From NCBI RefSeq assembly GCF_003432075.1, contig NZ_QWBU01000003.1, positions 124,001 to 188,000 on the forward strand: a stretch of 64,000 nt of DNA, read 5' to 3'. The DNA is from Shinella sp. WSJ-2 (GTDB lineage Bacteria; Pseudomonadota; Alphaproteobacteria; Rhizobiales; Rhizobiaceae). Both the position numbers and the translations under genes were made by a program. This document shows, piece by piece, positions 35,700-43,003 of the stretch. A model generated the notes under the pieces. The model ran no database searches and had not been told where the DNA came from. It saw only the letters and a list, made by a program, of their open reading frames with translations. Every line of letters begins with the position of its first letter. Positions within the stretch are counted from its first letter, which is position 1.

Positions 35700-36263
35700 T
35701 CAGGCGCGCTGCGGCAGGAGCGGGTAGCCCGACAGCACGGCGCGGCCGGCCAGCATGGCGACGAAGGCCTTCACGAGATCGCCCGGCAGGAAGACCAGCG
35801 AGGCGGCCGCCGTCTCGAAGAAGGCCTTGCCGCTCATATAGGCGAGCCAGGGCATGCCGAAGAGATAGACGACACCGATGCCGCCGATAACGGCGGCAGC
35901 GAGGAAGGAGAGGAACTGCGTGAGTTCCGGCTGCTCTTCGCGCACGAGGCGTTCGGCGACGAGGCCGCAGACGAAGGCGCCGAAGACCCAGCCGACGAGG
36001 TAACCCGCCGTCGGGCCGGCGAAGACCGCAAGGCCGCCGCGACCACCCGAAAGCACCGGCAGGCCGATGGCAACGAGCAGCAAGACGAGCAGCACGGCGC
36101 TCGCACCGCGCTTGGCGCCGAGAATGCAGCCGGCCAGCATGACGCCGAGCGACTGCGCGGTGATCGGCACCGGAATGAAGCCGAGCGTGATCGGCGGCAG
36201 CAGGCCCAGCACCACGATGATGGCGGCGAAAAGGGCGATGAGGACGATGTCTCTGGTGTTCAT
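35700..36263 (-). CDS. bioY: BioY biotin transporter S-component
   Basis: A 187-residue membrane protein with about six helices. It starts MNTRDIVLIALFAAIIVVLG and contains the BioY-typical GFIPVPITAQSLGVMLAG and GPTAGYLVGWVFGAF segments. It binds biotin and works with BioM (ATPase) and BioN (energy-coupling T-component), both encoded just upstream on the same strand. An ATG at 36263 gives the family start. The 36 bp gap to bioN is compact, and the acyl-CoA ligase follows 4 bp after the stop. Confidence 0.95.
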   Translation of the reverse strand: MNTRDIVLIALFAAIIVVLGLLPPITLGFIPVPITAQSLGVMLAGCILGAKRGASAVLLVLLLVAIGLPVLSGGRGGLAVFAGPTAGYLVGWVFGAFVCGLVAERLVREEQPELTQFLSFLAAAVIGGIGVVYLFGMPWLAYMSGKAFFETAAASLVFLPGDLVKAFVAMLAGRAVLSGYPLLPQRA

Positions 36264-36299
36264 GTCTGGTTCCCCGATGGACAAAGTTGGGTCGAATGC

Positions 36300-36905
36300 T
36301 TAGTGCCGCCGAAAGCCACGCGCGTCAATCGCCATGGCGATCGTGTCGGCATCCTTCAGCGTCAGAATGATGAGCGGCACAAGCGTGGTGAGCGGCCGCA
36401 CGGGCAGGCCGCGCGCCTTGTGTGCGGCCGCAATCTCGCCGTAGCGCGCAAAAATCTCCGGCACGAAGCGGATGACGAGCCCGACCGCGAGACTGACATC
36501 CGCCGCCCTTACGAAACCGAATCGCTCTAGCGGCGTGATCAGCCGGGTGATCTCATCCATGAAGGCGGAAATGCTCGTCGTCGCCGTCACGGCGGCGGCC
36601 AGCAGCACCAGTGTCGAGAGCCGGCAGAAGACGACCACACCTTCATGCGGCGACTGGAAGACGTAATTTGCCGCCGCGACGAGCAGCACGGTGAACAGCG
36701 CGAAACGCGTACGCCGCACCGCCTCACCAACGCCGATTCCCGTTGATAAATAGAGCACTACCGAGAGGCCGAGTGCCGGCACGAGCAGGCGCAGGTCGGA
36801 GAGAAGGAACAGCGCGATGGCGGCGGCAAACAGCAGGAGCAGCTTGCCGCGCACGGGCATGCGGTGCAGCGGCGAATTGCCCTCGATATCGAGCCCGTTC
36901 AACAT
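36300..36905 (-). CDS. bioN: BioN energy-coupling factor T-component
   Basis: A 201-residue CbiQ/EcfT-type membrane protein. It has four to five hydrophobic segments (LLLLFAAAIALFLLS, FTVLLVAAANYVFQ). The coupling motif AAHKARGLPVRP and a C-terminal AMAIDARGFRR represent the two Ala-Arg-Gly signatures that touch the ATPase. It joins BioM and BioY into the tripartite biotin importer known from rhizobia. Its start overlaps the end of bioM by seven bases. Confidence 0.93.
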   Translation of the reverse strand: MLNGLDIEGNSPLHRMPVRGKLLLLFAAAIALFLLSDLRLLVPALGLSVVLYLSTGIGVGEAVRRTRFALFTVLLVAAANYVFQSPHEGVVVFCRLSTLVLLAAAVTATTSISAFMDEITRLITPLERFGFVRAADVSLAVGLVIRFVPEIFARYGEIAAAHKARGLPVRPLTTLVPLIILTLKDADTIAMAIDARGFRRH

Positions 36906-37579
36906 GCCGCGATCTCCCGATAGGCGCGGATCGCTTCGGCCGGCCGGTCATCCGCCGCCATCCGCCCGTCATGGAACACCAGAACGCGGTCGAAATCCTC
37001 GATCAGCGCAAGGTCGTGGGTGATCACCAACACCTGTTCGGGCAGGCCGGCAATGGTGCGTGCGATCAGCGCGCGGTTCTTCAGGTCGAGCTGGTTGGTG
37101 GGCTCGTCGAGGATCAGAAGCTCCGGGCCGGTGACGAGCACGCTGGCAATGGCGCCGAGCTGCGTTTCGCCGCCGGAAAGCTCATGCACGCGGCGGCGCG
37201 CGAGATGCGAAATGCCGAACCGGGCGAGCACGGCCTCGGTGCGCCCGGCGATCTCGGCCTTGCCCAGCCCGCGGTTCTTCAGGCCGAACGCGATGTCCTC
37301 TGCGAGGATCGGCAGGATCATCTGGTGCTGCGGGTTCTGGAAGATGAAGCCGGTCTTGCCGCGCGCGGCCTGTTCGTCCCCGACCGTGTCGAGCCCGCCC
37401 ACCGTGACGGTGCCGGCGGTCGGCTTGACGAGCCCGTTGATCAGCCGTGCCATGGTCGTCTTGCCGGAACCGTTGAGGCCGACGACGCCGATGCGTTGCT
37501 CTGAGAGCCGCAAATCCAGCGACTGGAGCGCCGTGCGGCTGCCATAACGCACCGTTGCAGCGGAAAAGACGATGTCCAA
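36899..37579 (-). CDS. bioM: BioM biotin-importer ATPase
   Basis: A 226-residue ABC ATPase. Walker A: GLNGSGKTT. Q-loop: FQNPQHQMILP. Signature: ELSGGETQLGA. Walker B: ELLILDEPTNQLD. Switch His: VLVITHDLAL. It energises biotin uptake with BioN and BioY. The apparent start is a TTG (37579) with only a weak GGGA upstream. It is the first gene of the run bioM-bioN-bioY-ligase-thiolase-GFA. I found no perfect BioR box (TTATMKATAA) upstream, so regulation is open. Confidence 0.94.
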   Translation of the reverse strand: MDIVFSAATVRYGSRTALQSLDLRLSEQRIGVVGLNGSGKTTMARLINGLVKPTAGTVTVGGLDTVGDEQAARGKTGFIFQNPQHQMILPILAEDIAFGLKNRGLGKAEIAGRTEAVLARFGISHLARRRVHELSGGETQLGAIASVLVTGPELLILDEPTNQLDLKNRALIARTIAGLPEQVLVITHDLALIEDFDRVLVFHDGRMAADDRPAEAIRAYREIAAC

Positions 37580-37669
37580 GAGCCAGGTCCCGGTTCGCGG
37601 ATGAGTGCAGGACCTATAAGCAATTTAGCGGGACCTGCGAAGAGCTTTTGCGTGAGCTCCCCTGATTAT

Positions 37670-37712
37670 GTTGAACAATCCGCAGAAAGTGTTGAAATCC
37701 GCTTTGTTCAAC
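37670..37712. repeat. Perfect inverted repeat between bioM and the YcaQ-like gene
   Basis: GTTGAACAA and TTGTTCAAC, a nine-base perfect inverted repeat with 25 bases between. It lies in the shared upstream region of two divergent genes. It may be an operator for either or both. No poly-T follows it. Confidence 0.55.
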
Positions 37713-37761
37713 CTGTGGAAAACGGGTGGAACAAACCAAGAATATGTGCGTATCATCCGGC

Positions 37762-38961
37762 ATGACGATTCTTCTTTCAAATGCCGATGCTCGGCGCATT
37801 TTCCTCGCCCGCCAGGGGCTCAGCGCGCCGCCCGCCCGCCAACTCGGCAAGGCGGGGCTGCTGCAGCTCATCCACGATATCGGCTTCGTGCAGGTGGACA
37901 GCATCGCCACCGTCGAGCGGGCGCATCACCAGATTCTCTTCTCGCGCAACCAGACCTATCGGCGCGAGCACCTGACGGAGCTTCTGGAGAAGGACGGCGA
38001 TCTCTTCGAGCACTGGACGCACGACGCCTCGATCATTCCGAGTACCTTCTTCCGCTATTGGAAACACCGTTTCCGCCGCAAGGAGGCCTCGATCCTCGAG
38101 CGCTGGAGCAAGTGGCAGGGGGAGGGCTTCGACAAGGCGTTCAACGAGACCTATGAGCGCATCGCCTCCGGCGGCGCCGTGCTGTCGCGCGAATTGAAGA
38201 CGGACGATCACAAATCCGGCGGCTGGTGGAACTGGCATCCGAACAAGACGGCGCTGGAATTCCTCTGGCACACCGGAAAACTCAGCATATCCAGGCGCGA
38301 GAATTTCCAGAAGGTCTATGATCTCACCGAACGCGTGGTGCCGCCGCATCATCACGAGCCCGCCGTCGAACACGATGCCTTCGTCGACTGGGCCTGCCGC
38401 AGCGCGCTGACCCGACTGGGCTTTGCCACCCATGGCGAAATCGCCGCCTTCTGGGCGCTGATCTCGCCGGAAGAGGCGAAGACCTGGGTGGACGCCCATC
38501 GCGACGAACTGCGCCCCGTCTCGATCGAAACCGCCGATGGCGGCAAACCACGCCTCGCTTATGCCTTCGACGGCTTCCCGGACAATCTCGGCGATATCCC
38601 CGAACCGCCGGCCCGCCTGCGCGTCCTCTCGCCCTTCGACCCCCTGATCCGTGATAGAAACCGCACCGAACGCCTTTTCGGCTACTACTACCGCATCGAG
38701 GTCTTCGTACCGGAGCCGAAGCGCCAATACGGCTACTACGTCTTCCCGCTCCTCGAAGGCGACCGGCTCGTCGGCCGCATCGACATGAAGGCCGACCGCA
38801 AAACCGGCACGCTCGACGTCAAACGCCTCTGGTGGGAGCCAAAGGTCCGCGCTTCGGCGGGACGGATGGAGAAGCTGGAGGCGGAACTGGCAAGGCTTGC
38901 GAAGTTTACCGGGGTGGAGGGGGTTCGGTATCTCGATGGGTGGAAAGGCGAGGCGAGCTAG
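37762..38961 (+). CDS. YcaQ/AlkX-like DNA glycosylase (winged-helix, HTH_42)
   Basis: A 399-residue protein of the AlkZ/YcaQ superfamily. The N-terminal part has the catalytic-type QVD triad in IGFVQVDSIATVERAHH. This matches the Q-x-D form of E. coli YcaQ rather than the Q-x-Q form of Streptomyces AlkZ. FWALISPEEAKTW and LRVLSPFDPLIRDRNRTERL are typical. YcaQ unhooks DNA interstrand crosslinks made by nitrogen mustards. GTG (37726) and ATG (37744) starts are possible; I take the ATG at 37762, which begins just before the conserved SNADARRIFLARQGL. It is a lone gene, divergent from the biotin operon. Confidence 0.88.
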   Translation: MTILLSNADARRIFLARQGLSAPPARQLGKAGLLQLIHDIGFVQVDSIATVERAHHQILFSRNQTYRREHLTELLEKDGDLFEHWTHDASIIPSTFFRYWKHRFRRKEASILERWSKWQGEGFDKAFNETYERIASGGAVLSRELKTDDHKSGGWWNWHPNKTALEFLWHTGKLSISRRENFQKVYDLTERVVPPHHHEPAVEHDAFVDWACRSALTRLGFATHGEIAAFWALISPEEAKTWVDAHRDELRPVSIETADGGKPRLAYAFDGFPDNLGDIPEPPARLRVLSPFDPLIRDRNRTERLFGYYYRIEVFVPEPKRQYGYYVFPLLEGDRLVGRIDMKADRKTGTLDVKRLWWEPKVRASAGRMEKLEAELARLAKFTGVEGVRYLDGWKGEAS

Positions 38962-38970
38962 GCCCCGGCT

Positions 38971-39930
38971 TCAGGCCGTTATCGCCCTTCCGCCAAAGGC
39001 GCCCTTGGCCTGCTCCGTCAGCGCGCGGAACTTCTCCGAGGCCCCTGTCAGCTTGGCGTCCCAGTCCGGGTCCGGCACTTGGCCGCGGATCGTGTCAAAA
39101 TAGACGGCCATCAGGGCGGCGATGGCGAAGGGTTCCAACACGGCGGCCTTGAAGGCCCAGGCGAAGACGAGGGCGACGATGAAGCTCAGTGCCGCGAGAT
39201 CGCCGGGGAAGAGATAGACGATCGCCGCCGCCGGGGCCAGCGCCATGAGGAAGACGACAATGGAGAGGATCCACAGGAAGACCGAGAGCCAGACGGCGTT
39301 CTTCACCATCTTCAGGCCGTTCTGCGCATAGAGCACCAGACCGCGGCGCGAGCTTTCCCAGGCATTGTCGCTGCCGGTGCGGATATTGTAGCCGAGGATG
39401 ATCTCGTCGACATAGGTCATGGACAGGCGGATGACGGTGTTGGCGAAGCGCACGATGCCGTCGAGGCCAGGAATGGGCAGGAAGGCTGCGATGCCGCCGA
39501 GCAGCCCGGTGATGGCGGCGATCACGCCCTTGATGAGCTGGTCGAGCGCGAAAAGCACGTTCGCCTCGCCGAAGCGGGCGGTGACGACCTCGCGGCCATA
39601 GGCGACCTGGCCTTTGCCGTCAGGCAGGGGTTCGCCGTCGATCAGCTTGACCATGACGGCGATATGGGCGGCCTTGACCATATAGAGCAGCCACTCGCGC
39701 GCCCAGTAGACGGCGGTGCCGACCAGCCCCATGCCGAAGATGCCGCCCCAGACGGCGAAGGATTCCGGGCTGTCGGAGAGCGAGCCGACGCCGTAGCCGA
39801 TGCCGGCCCCCGTGCCCGTCGCCAGGATGAAGGCGAGCGTGATGACGAAATAGATCACCATCCGCGTGATGATGAAGGGCATGGTCTTCAGCAGGATGCC
39901 GATGGTCTTGCCGATGCTGAAATCCCACAT
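38971..39930 (-). CDS. Multi-pass membrane protein of unknown function
   Basis: 319 residues with five to six hydrophobic helices. These include TRMVIYFVITLAFILATGTG near the start, VIAAITGLLGGIAAFLP and VWLSVFLWILSIVVFLMALA. Between helices lies a soluble segment with EPLPDGKGQVAYGREVVTA. The ATG at 39930 with GGGGA about eight bases upstream is preferred over a TTG at 39945. I recognise no transporter motif. It is convergent with the YcaQ-like gene (9 bp between stops) and lies downstream of ribB on the same strand with 81 bp between. Confidence 0.78.
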   Translation of the reverse strand: MWDFSIGKTIGILLKTMPFIITRMVIYFVITLAFILATGTGAGIGYGVGSLSDSPESFAVWGGIFGMGLVGTAVYWAREWLLYMVKAAHIAVMVKLIDGEPLPDGKGQVAYGREVVTARFGEANVLFALDQLIKGVIAAITGLLGGIAAFLPIPGLDGIVRFANTVIRLSMTYVDEIILGYNIRTGSDNAWESSRRGLVLYAQNGLKMVKNAVWLSVFLWILSIVVFLMALAPAAAIVYLFPGDLAALSFIVALVFAWAFKAAVLEPFAIAALMAVYFDTIRGQVPDPDWDAKLTGASEKFRALTEQAKGAFGGRAITA

Positions 39931-40011
39931 GCCGTAATTCCCCAAAGAAAATCCCGCGATCCGAACCGTCGCGCCAAAGGCAAACGTTTCGGAACCGCGG
40001 GATATTCGGGG

Positions 40012-41112
40012 TTAGCAGAGATCCGTCGAGCTGATCTGGATGCCGAAGCCCTCGAGGCCGACATAGTGGCGCTCGCGGGATGCCATCAGGCGGATCGAGG
40101 TGATGCCGAGATCTTTGAGGATCTGCGCGCCGAGGCCGATTTCCAGCCATTCGCTTTCGCGCGCCTGCGCCTCGTCGTGGCCTTCGCGGTCGTGCTTGCC
40201 CTTGCGGGCCGTCGAGGACTGGCCAACGCCGACGGAGCCTTCACGCAGATAGACGATGACGCCGCGGCCCTGTTCGGCGATGCGCTTCATGATCGCATCG
40301 ATCTGGCGTCCCGCGCCAAAAACGTCGTCGCCGACATTTTCCAGATGCAGGCGCACCGGAATGTCGACGCCGTCCCTGATGTCGCCGAAGACGACGGCGA
40401 GGTGCTGCATCGGATCCCAAGGCAGCGTGTAGGTCGAGGCCTTCGCCTTGCCGTAGGGCGTCTCGATGTCGAAGCTGCCGACCTGCTCGATCAGGGTTTC
40501 CTTGCGCTGGCGGTAGGCGATGAGATCGGCGACGGAGACCTGCTTCAGGCCGTTCTTTTCCGCGAAGGCCGCGACCTGCGGGCCGCGCATCACCGTGCCG
40601 TCGTCGTTGACCAGTTCGCTGATCACGCCGATCGGCGGCAGGCTCGCGAGCTTGCAGAGATCGACGGCCGCTTCGGTATGACCCGAGCGCATCAGGACGC
40701 CGCCTTCGCGCGACACGAGCGGGAAGATATGGCCGGGGCGCACGAAATCCGCAGCGCCGACATTCGGATTGGCGAGGTTGCGCACCGTCAGCGTGCGGTC
40801 GTCGGCGGAAATGCCCGTCGTCGTGCCGTGCTTGAAATCGACGGAAACGGTAAAGGCGGTGGTGTGGGCCGAATCGTTTTCCGCCACCATGGCGTTGAGG
40901 TTGAGGCGCTTGGCCTCCTCGCGCGGCATGGGCGTGCAGACGATGCCGGAGGTGTGGCGCACGATGAAGGCCATCTTTTCCGGCGTGCAATGCACGGCGG
41001 CGACGATGAGGTCGCCCTCGTTCTCGCGGCCGTCGTCATCCATCACGACGACGATTTCGCCGGCCTCGAAAGCGCGGATGGCATCGACGACACGTTTTTG
41101 ATCGTAGCTCAT
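40012..41112 (-). CDS. ribB: 3,4-dihydroxy-2-butanone-4-phosphate synthase with degenerate RibA domain
   Basis: 366 residues. The N-terminal ~205 form an intact RibB: DDDGRENEGDLI, AENDSAHTTAFTVSVD and RPGHIFPLVSREGGVLMRSG, with catalytic acidic and histidine residues kept. It turns ribulose 5-phosphate into the four-carbon unit of riboflavin. The C-terminal half keeps the GTP cyclohydrolase II fold outline (PVRLHLENVGDDVFGAGRQI), but the zinc cysteines of RibA (CxxxxxxxxxxCxC) are all gone. It is thus a RibBA shape with only RibB activity expected. aroC lies 27 bp upstream on the same strand. Confidence 0.92.
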   Translation of the reverse strand: MSYDQKRVVDAIRAFEAGEIVVVMDDDGRENEGDLIVAAVHCTPEKMAFIVRHTSGIVCTPMPREEAKRLNLNAMVAENDSAHTTAFTVSVDFKHGTTTGISADDRTLTVRNLANPNVGAADFVRPGHIFPLVSREGGVLMRSGHTEAAVDLCKLASLPPIGVISELVNDDGTVMRGPQVAAFAEKNGLKQVSVADLIAYRQRKETLIEQVGSFDIETPYGKAKASTYTLPWDPMQHLAVVFGDIRDGVDIPVRLHLENVGDDVFGAGRQIDAIMKRIAEQGRGVIVYLREGSVGVGQSSTARKGKHDREGHDEAQARESEWLEIGLGAQILKDLGITSIRLMASRERHYVGLEGFGIQISSTDLC

Positions 41113-41139
41113 GGCAAGGGTCCTATTTCAAACGGCCAA

Positions 41140-42237
41140 TTATTTCAGACGGCCTGTCTGGCCGCGATCACGGAGATAGTGGTCGGCAACGGCGCAGGCG
41201 ACCATGGCCTCGCCGATCGGTACGGCGCGGATGCCGACGCAGGGGTCATGGCGGCCCTTGGTGCGCACATCGACATTGTTGCCGTCGGCGTCGATCGAGC
41301 GGCGCTCGGTCAGGATGGACGAGGTCGGCTTGATAGCGAAACGCGCGACGACCGGCTGGCCGGTGGAAATGCCGCCGAGAATGCCGCCGGCATGGTTGGA
41401 CAGGAAGATCGGATTGCCGTCATTGCCCATGCGCATCTCGTCGGCATTGTCCTCGCCGGTGAGCTCGGCCGAGGCAAAGCCTTCGCCGATTTCCACACCC
41501 TTCACGGCGTTGATCGACATGAGCAGCGAGGCGATGTCTTGGTCGAGCTTGCCGTAGATCGGCGCGCCGATACCGGCCGGAACACCCTCGGCGACCACTT
41601 CCACGACCGCGCCGATGGACGAGCCGGCCTTGCGGATGCCGTCGAGATACTCTTCCCAGACGGGCACGATGGCCGGATCGGGGGCGAAGAACGGATTGTT
41701 GTTGACCTCGTTCCAGTCCCAGTTGCGGCGGTCGATCTTGTGTTTGCCGATCTGCACGAGGGCAGCGCGGACGGAAAGCCCTGGCACGACCTTGCGGGCA
41801 AGGCCGCCGGCGGCGACGCGCGCTGCCGTCTCGCGGGCCGAGGAACGGCCGCCGCCGCGATAGTCGCGGATGCCGTATTTCACGTCATAGGTATAGTCGG
41901 CATGGCCGGGGCGGTAGCGCTTGGCGATCTCGCCATAGTCCTTCGAGCGCTGGTCGGTGTTCTCGATCATCATCGAGACGGGCGTGCCCGTCGTGATCAT
42001 CGTCTCGCCGTCCTCGTCCAGCATGACGCCGGAGAGCACCTTCACCAGATCGTCCTCGCGGCGCTGCGTCACGAAGCGCGACTGGCCGGGCTTGCGCTTG
42101 TCGAGCCAGGCCTGGATTTCGGCAAGCGTGAAGCGGATACCGGGCGGGCAGCCATCCACCACGCAGCCGAGTGCTATCCCATGGCTTTCGCCCCAGGTGG
42201 TGACGCGGAAAAGATGACCGAAACTGTTGTGCGACAT
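41140..42237 (-). CDS. aroC: Chorismate synthase
   Basis: 365 residues, full length. It makes chorismate from EPSP with reduced FMN, the last common step of the shikimate pathway. It starts [50 protein letters not shown] and [20 protein letters not shown] signatures are all present. It lies 27 bp upstream of ribB, so the two are probably co-transcribed. The pairing may reflect a shared need for flavin: chorismate synthase uses FMN and ribB feeds riboflavin. Confidence 0.97.
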   Translation of the reverse strand: MSHNSFGHLFRVTTWGESHGIALGCVVDGCPPGIRFTLAEIQAWLDKRKPGQSRFVTQRREDDLVKVLSGVMLDEDGETMITTGTPVSMMIENTDQRSKDYGEIAKRYRPGHADYTYDVKYGIRDYRGGGRSSARETAARVAAGGLARKVVPGLSVRAALVQIGKHKIDRRNWDWNEVNNNPFFAPDPAIVPVWEEYLDGIRKAGSSIGAVVEVVAEGVPAGIGAPIYGKLDQDIASLLMSINAVKGVEIGEGFASAELTGEDNADEMRMGNDGNPIFLSNHAGGILGGISTGQPVVARFAIKPTSSILTERRSIDADGNNVDVRTKGRHDPCVGIRAVPIGEAMVACAVADHYLRDRGQTGRLK

Positions 42238-42337
42238 GAGCGGACCCGGACCCGATAGAAGTTCGCCCCCTCCTTAGTGGAAAAGGCGGGGGCGGGACAA
42301 GGGTTTCGCACAGCGCGTCGTCTTTTGCGCCGGTGGG

Positions 42338-42826
42338 CTACTCCGGCTGTGCCTTCGAAAGATTGGGCGAGTAGGTCCCGTCGTCGGTCGCCGCATCCCG
42401 GCGTTCCTGAAGCCAGATGATGAACTGCGTCATCGACGTCGTCGTCTGGTCGCCGTTCTTGCCGAAGAATGCGAATTCTTCCATGCGGCCGCTGTGTCTG
42501 ACATGGGCAAAGAGCGCGATCTGCTTTTCGACCTGCTCATCGCTCAGGGCGGCGATGTCCGCATCGGCAATTGCTTCGTGTATCTTCTTGTCGGTGAAAT
42601 CCTTGGACGTGTCGGGTGGCAGTAAATATGCACCCGATCTATGTCTCTCTGCGGCTTCAATCGCGCGAGCAAACCCCTCCTGAGCCTCGGGTGAAAGGTC
42701 TTCAACTTCTACAACCGCCGAAGCAGGCACGCTTCTCCAATCCGAGAAATCTGAAATCTTGGGACCAGACCGATACCGGTCGAGCTCCGCCATGATGCTC
42801 GGGCTTATGGTGCTCGCATTCAGCAT
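42338..42826 (-). CDS. Hypothetical protein, 162 aa
   Basis: A soluble, acidic, largely helical protein starting MLNASTISPSIMAELDRYRS, with AGGA eight bases before the ATG. It contains FTDKKIHEAIADADIAALSD and TSMTQFIIWLQERRDAATDD. Codon use is less GC-rich than neighbours such as aroC, which may mean later arrival. No signal peptide or membrane segment. I do not recognise a family. It is isolated by about 100 bp from aroC downstream and about 180 bp from the next upstream gene. Confidence 0.65.
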   Translation of the reverse strand: MLNASTISPSIMAELDRYRSGPKISDFSDWRSVPASAVVEVEDLSPEAQEGFARAIEAAERHRSGAYLLPPDTSKDFTDKKIHEAIADADIAALSDEQVEKQIALFAHVRHSGRMEEFAFFGKNGDQTTTSMTQFIIWLQERRDAATDDGTYSPNLSKAQPE

Positions 42827-43003
42827 CTAGAAAATCCTTCAGATTGCGCATTCTTTACGTTCATTCCATCATAACGCGAAATCCTTACATATGGTTATCA
42901 AAGCATTAGCGCGCAGCGAAACTGTCGGCGCATAGAAAACGCCGCTCGCGCCGTTTGGCCGTGGCAAGAGCGGAGAGGCAATCTGTCGAGGGCAGGGGGA
43001 GGC

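Noticed and set aside
37580-37761. BioR operator for the biotin importer operon
   Set aside because: No match to TTATMKATAA; only a loose CTATAAG...TTTAG stretch near 37614-37628, too weak to call.
39079-42258. A 1059-codon open frame on the plus strand across the membrane protein, ribB and aroC genes
   Set aside because: It lies antisense to three well-recognised genes. Its composition (Asp/Gly/His/Arg-rich, no motif) is the usual shadow of high-GC genes.
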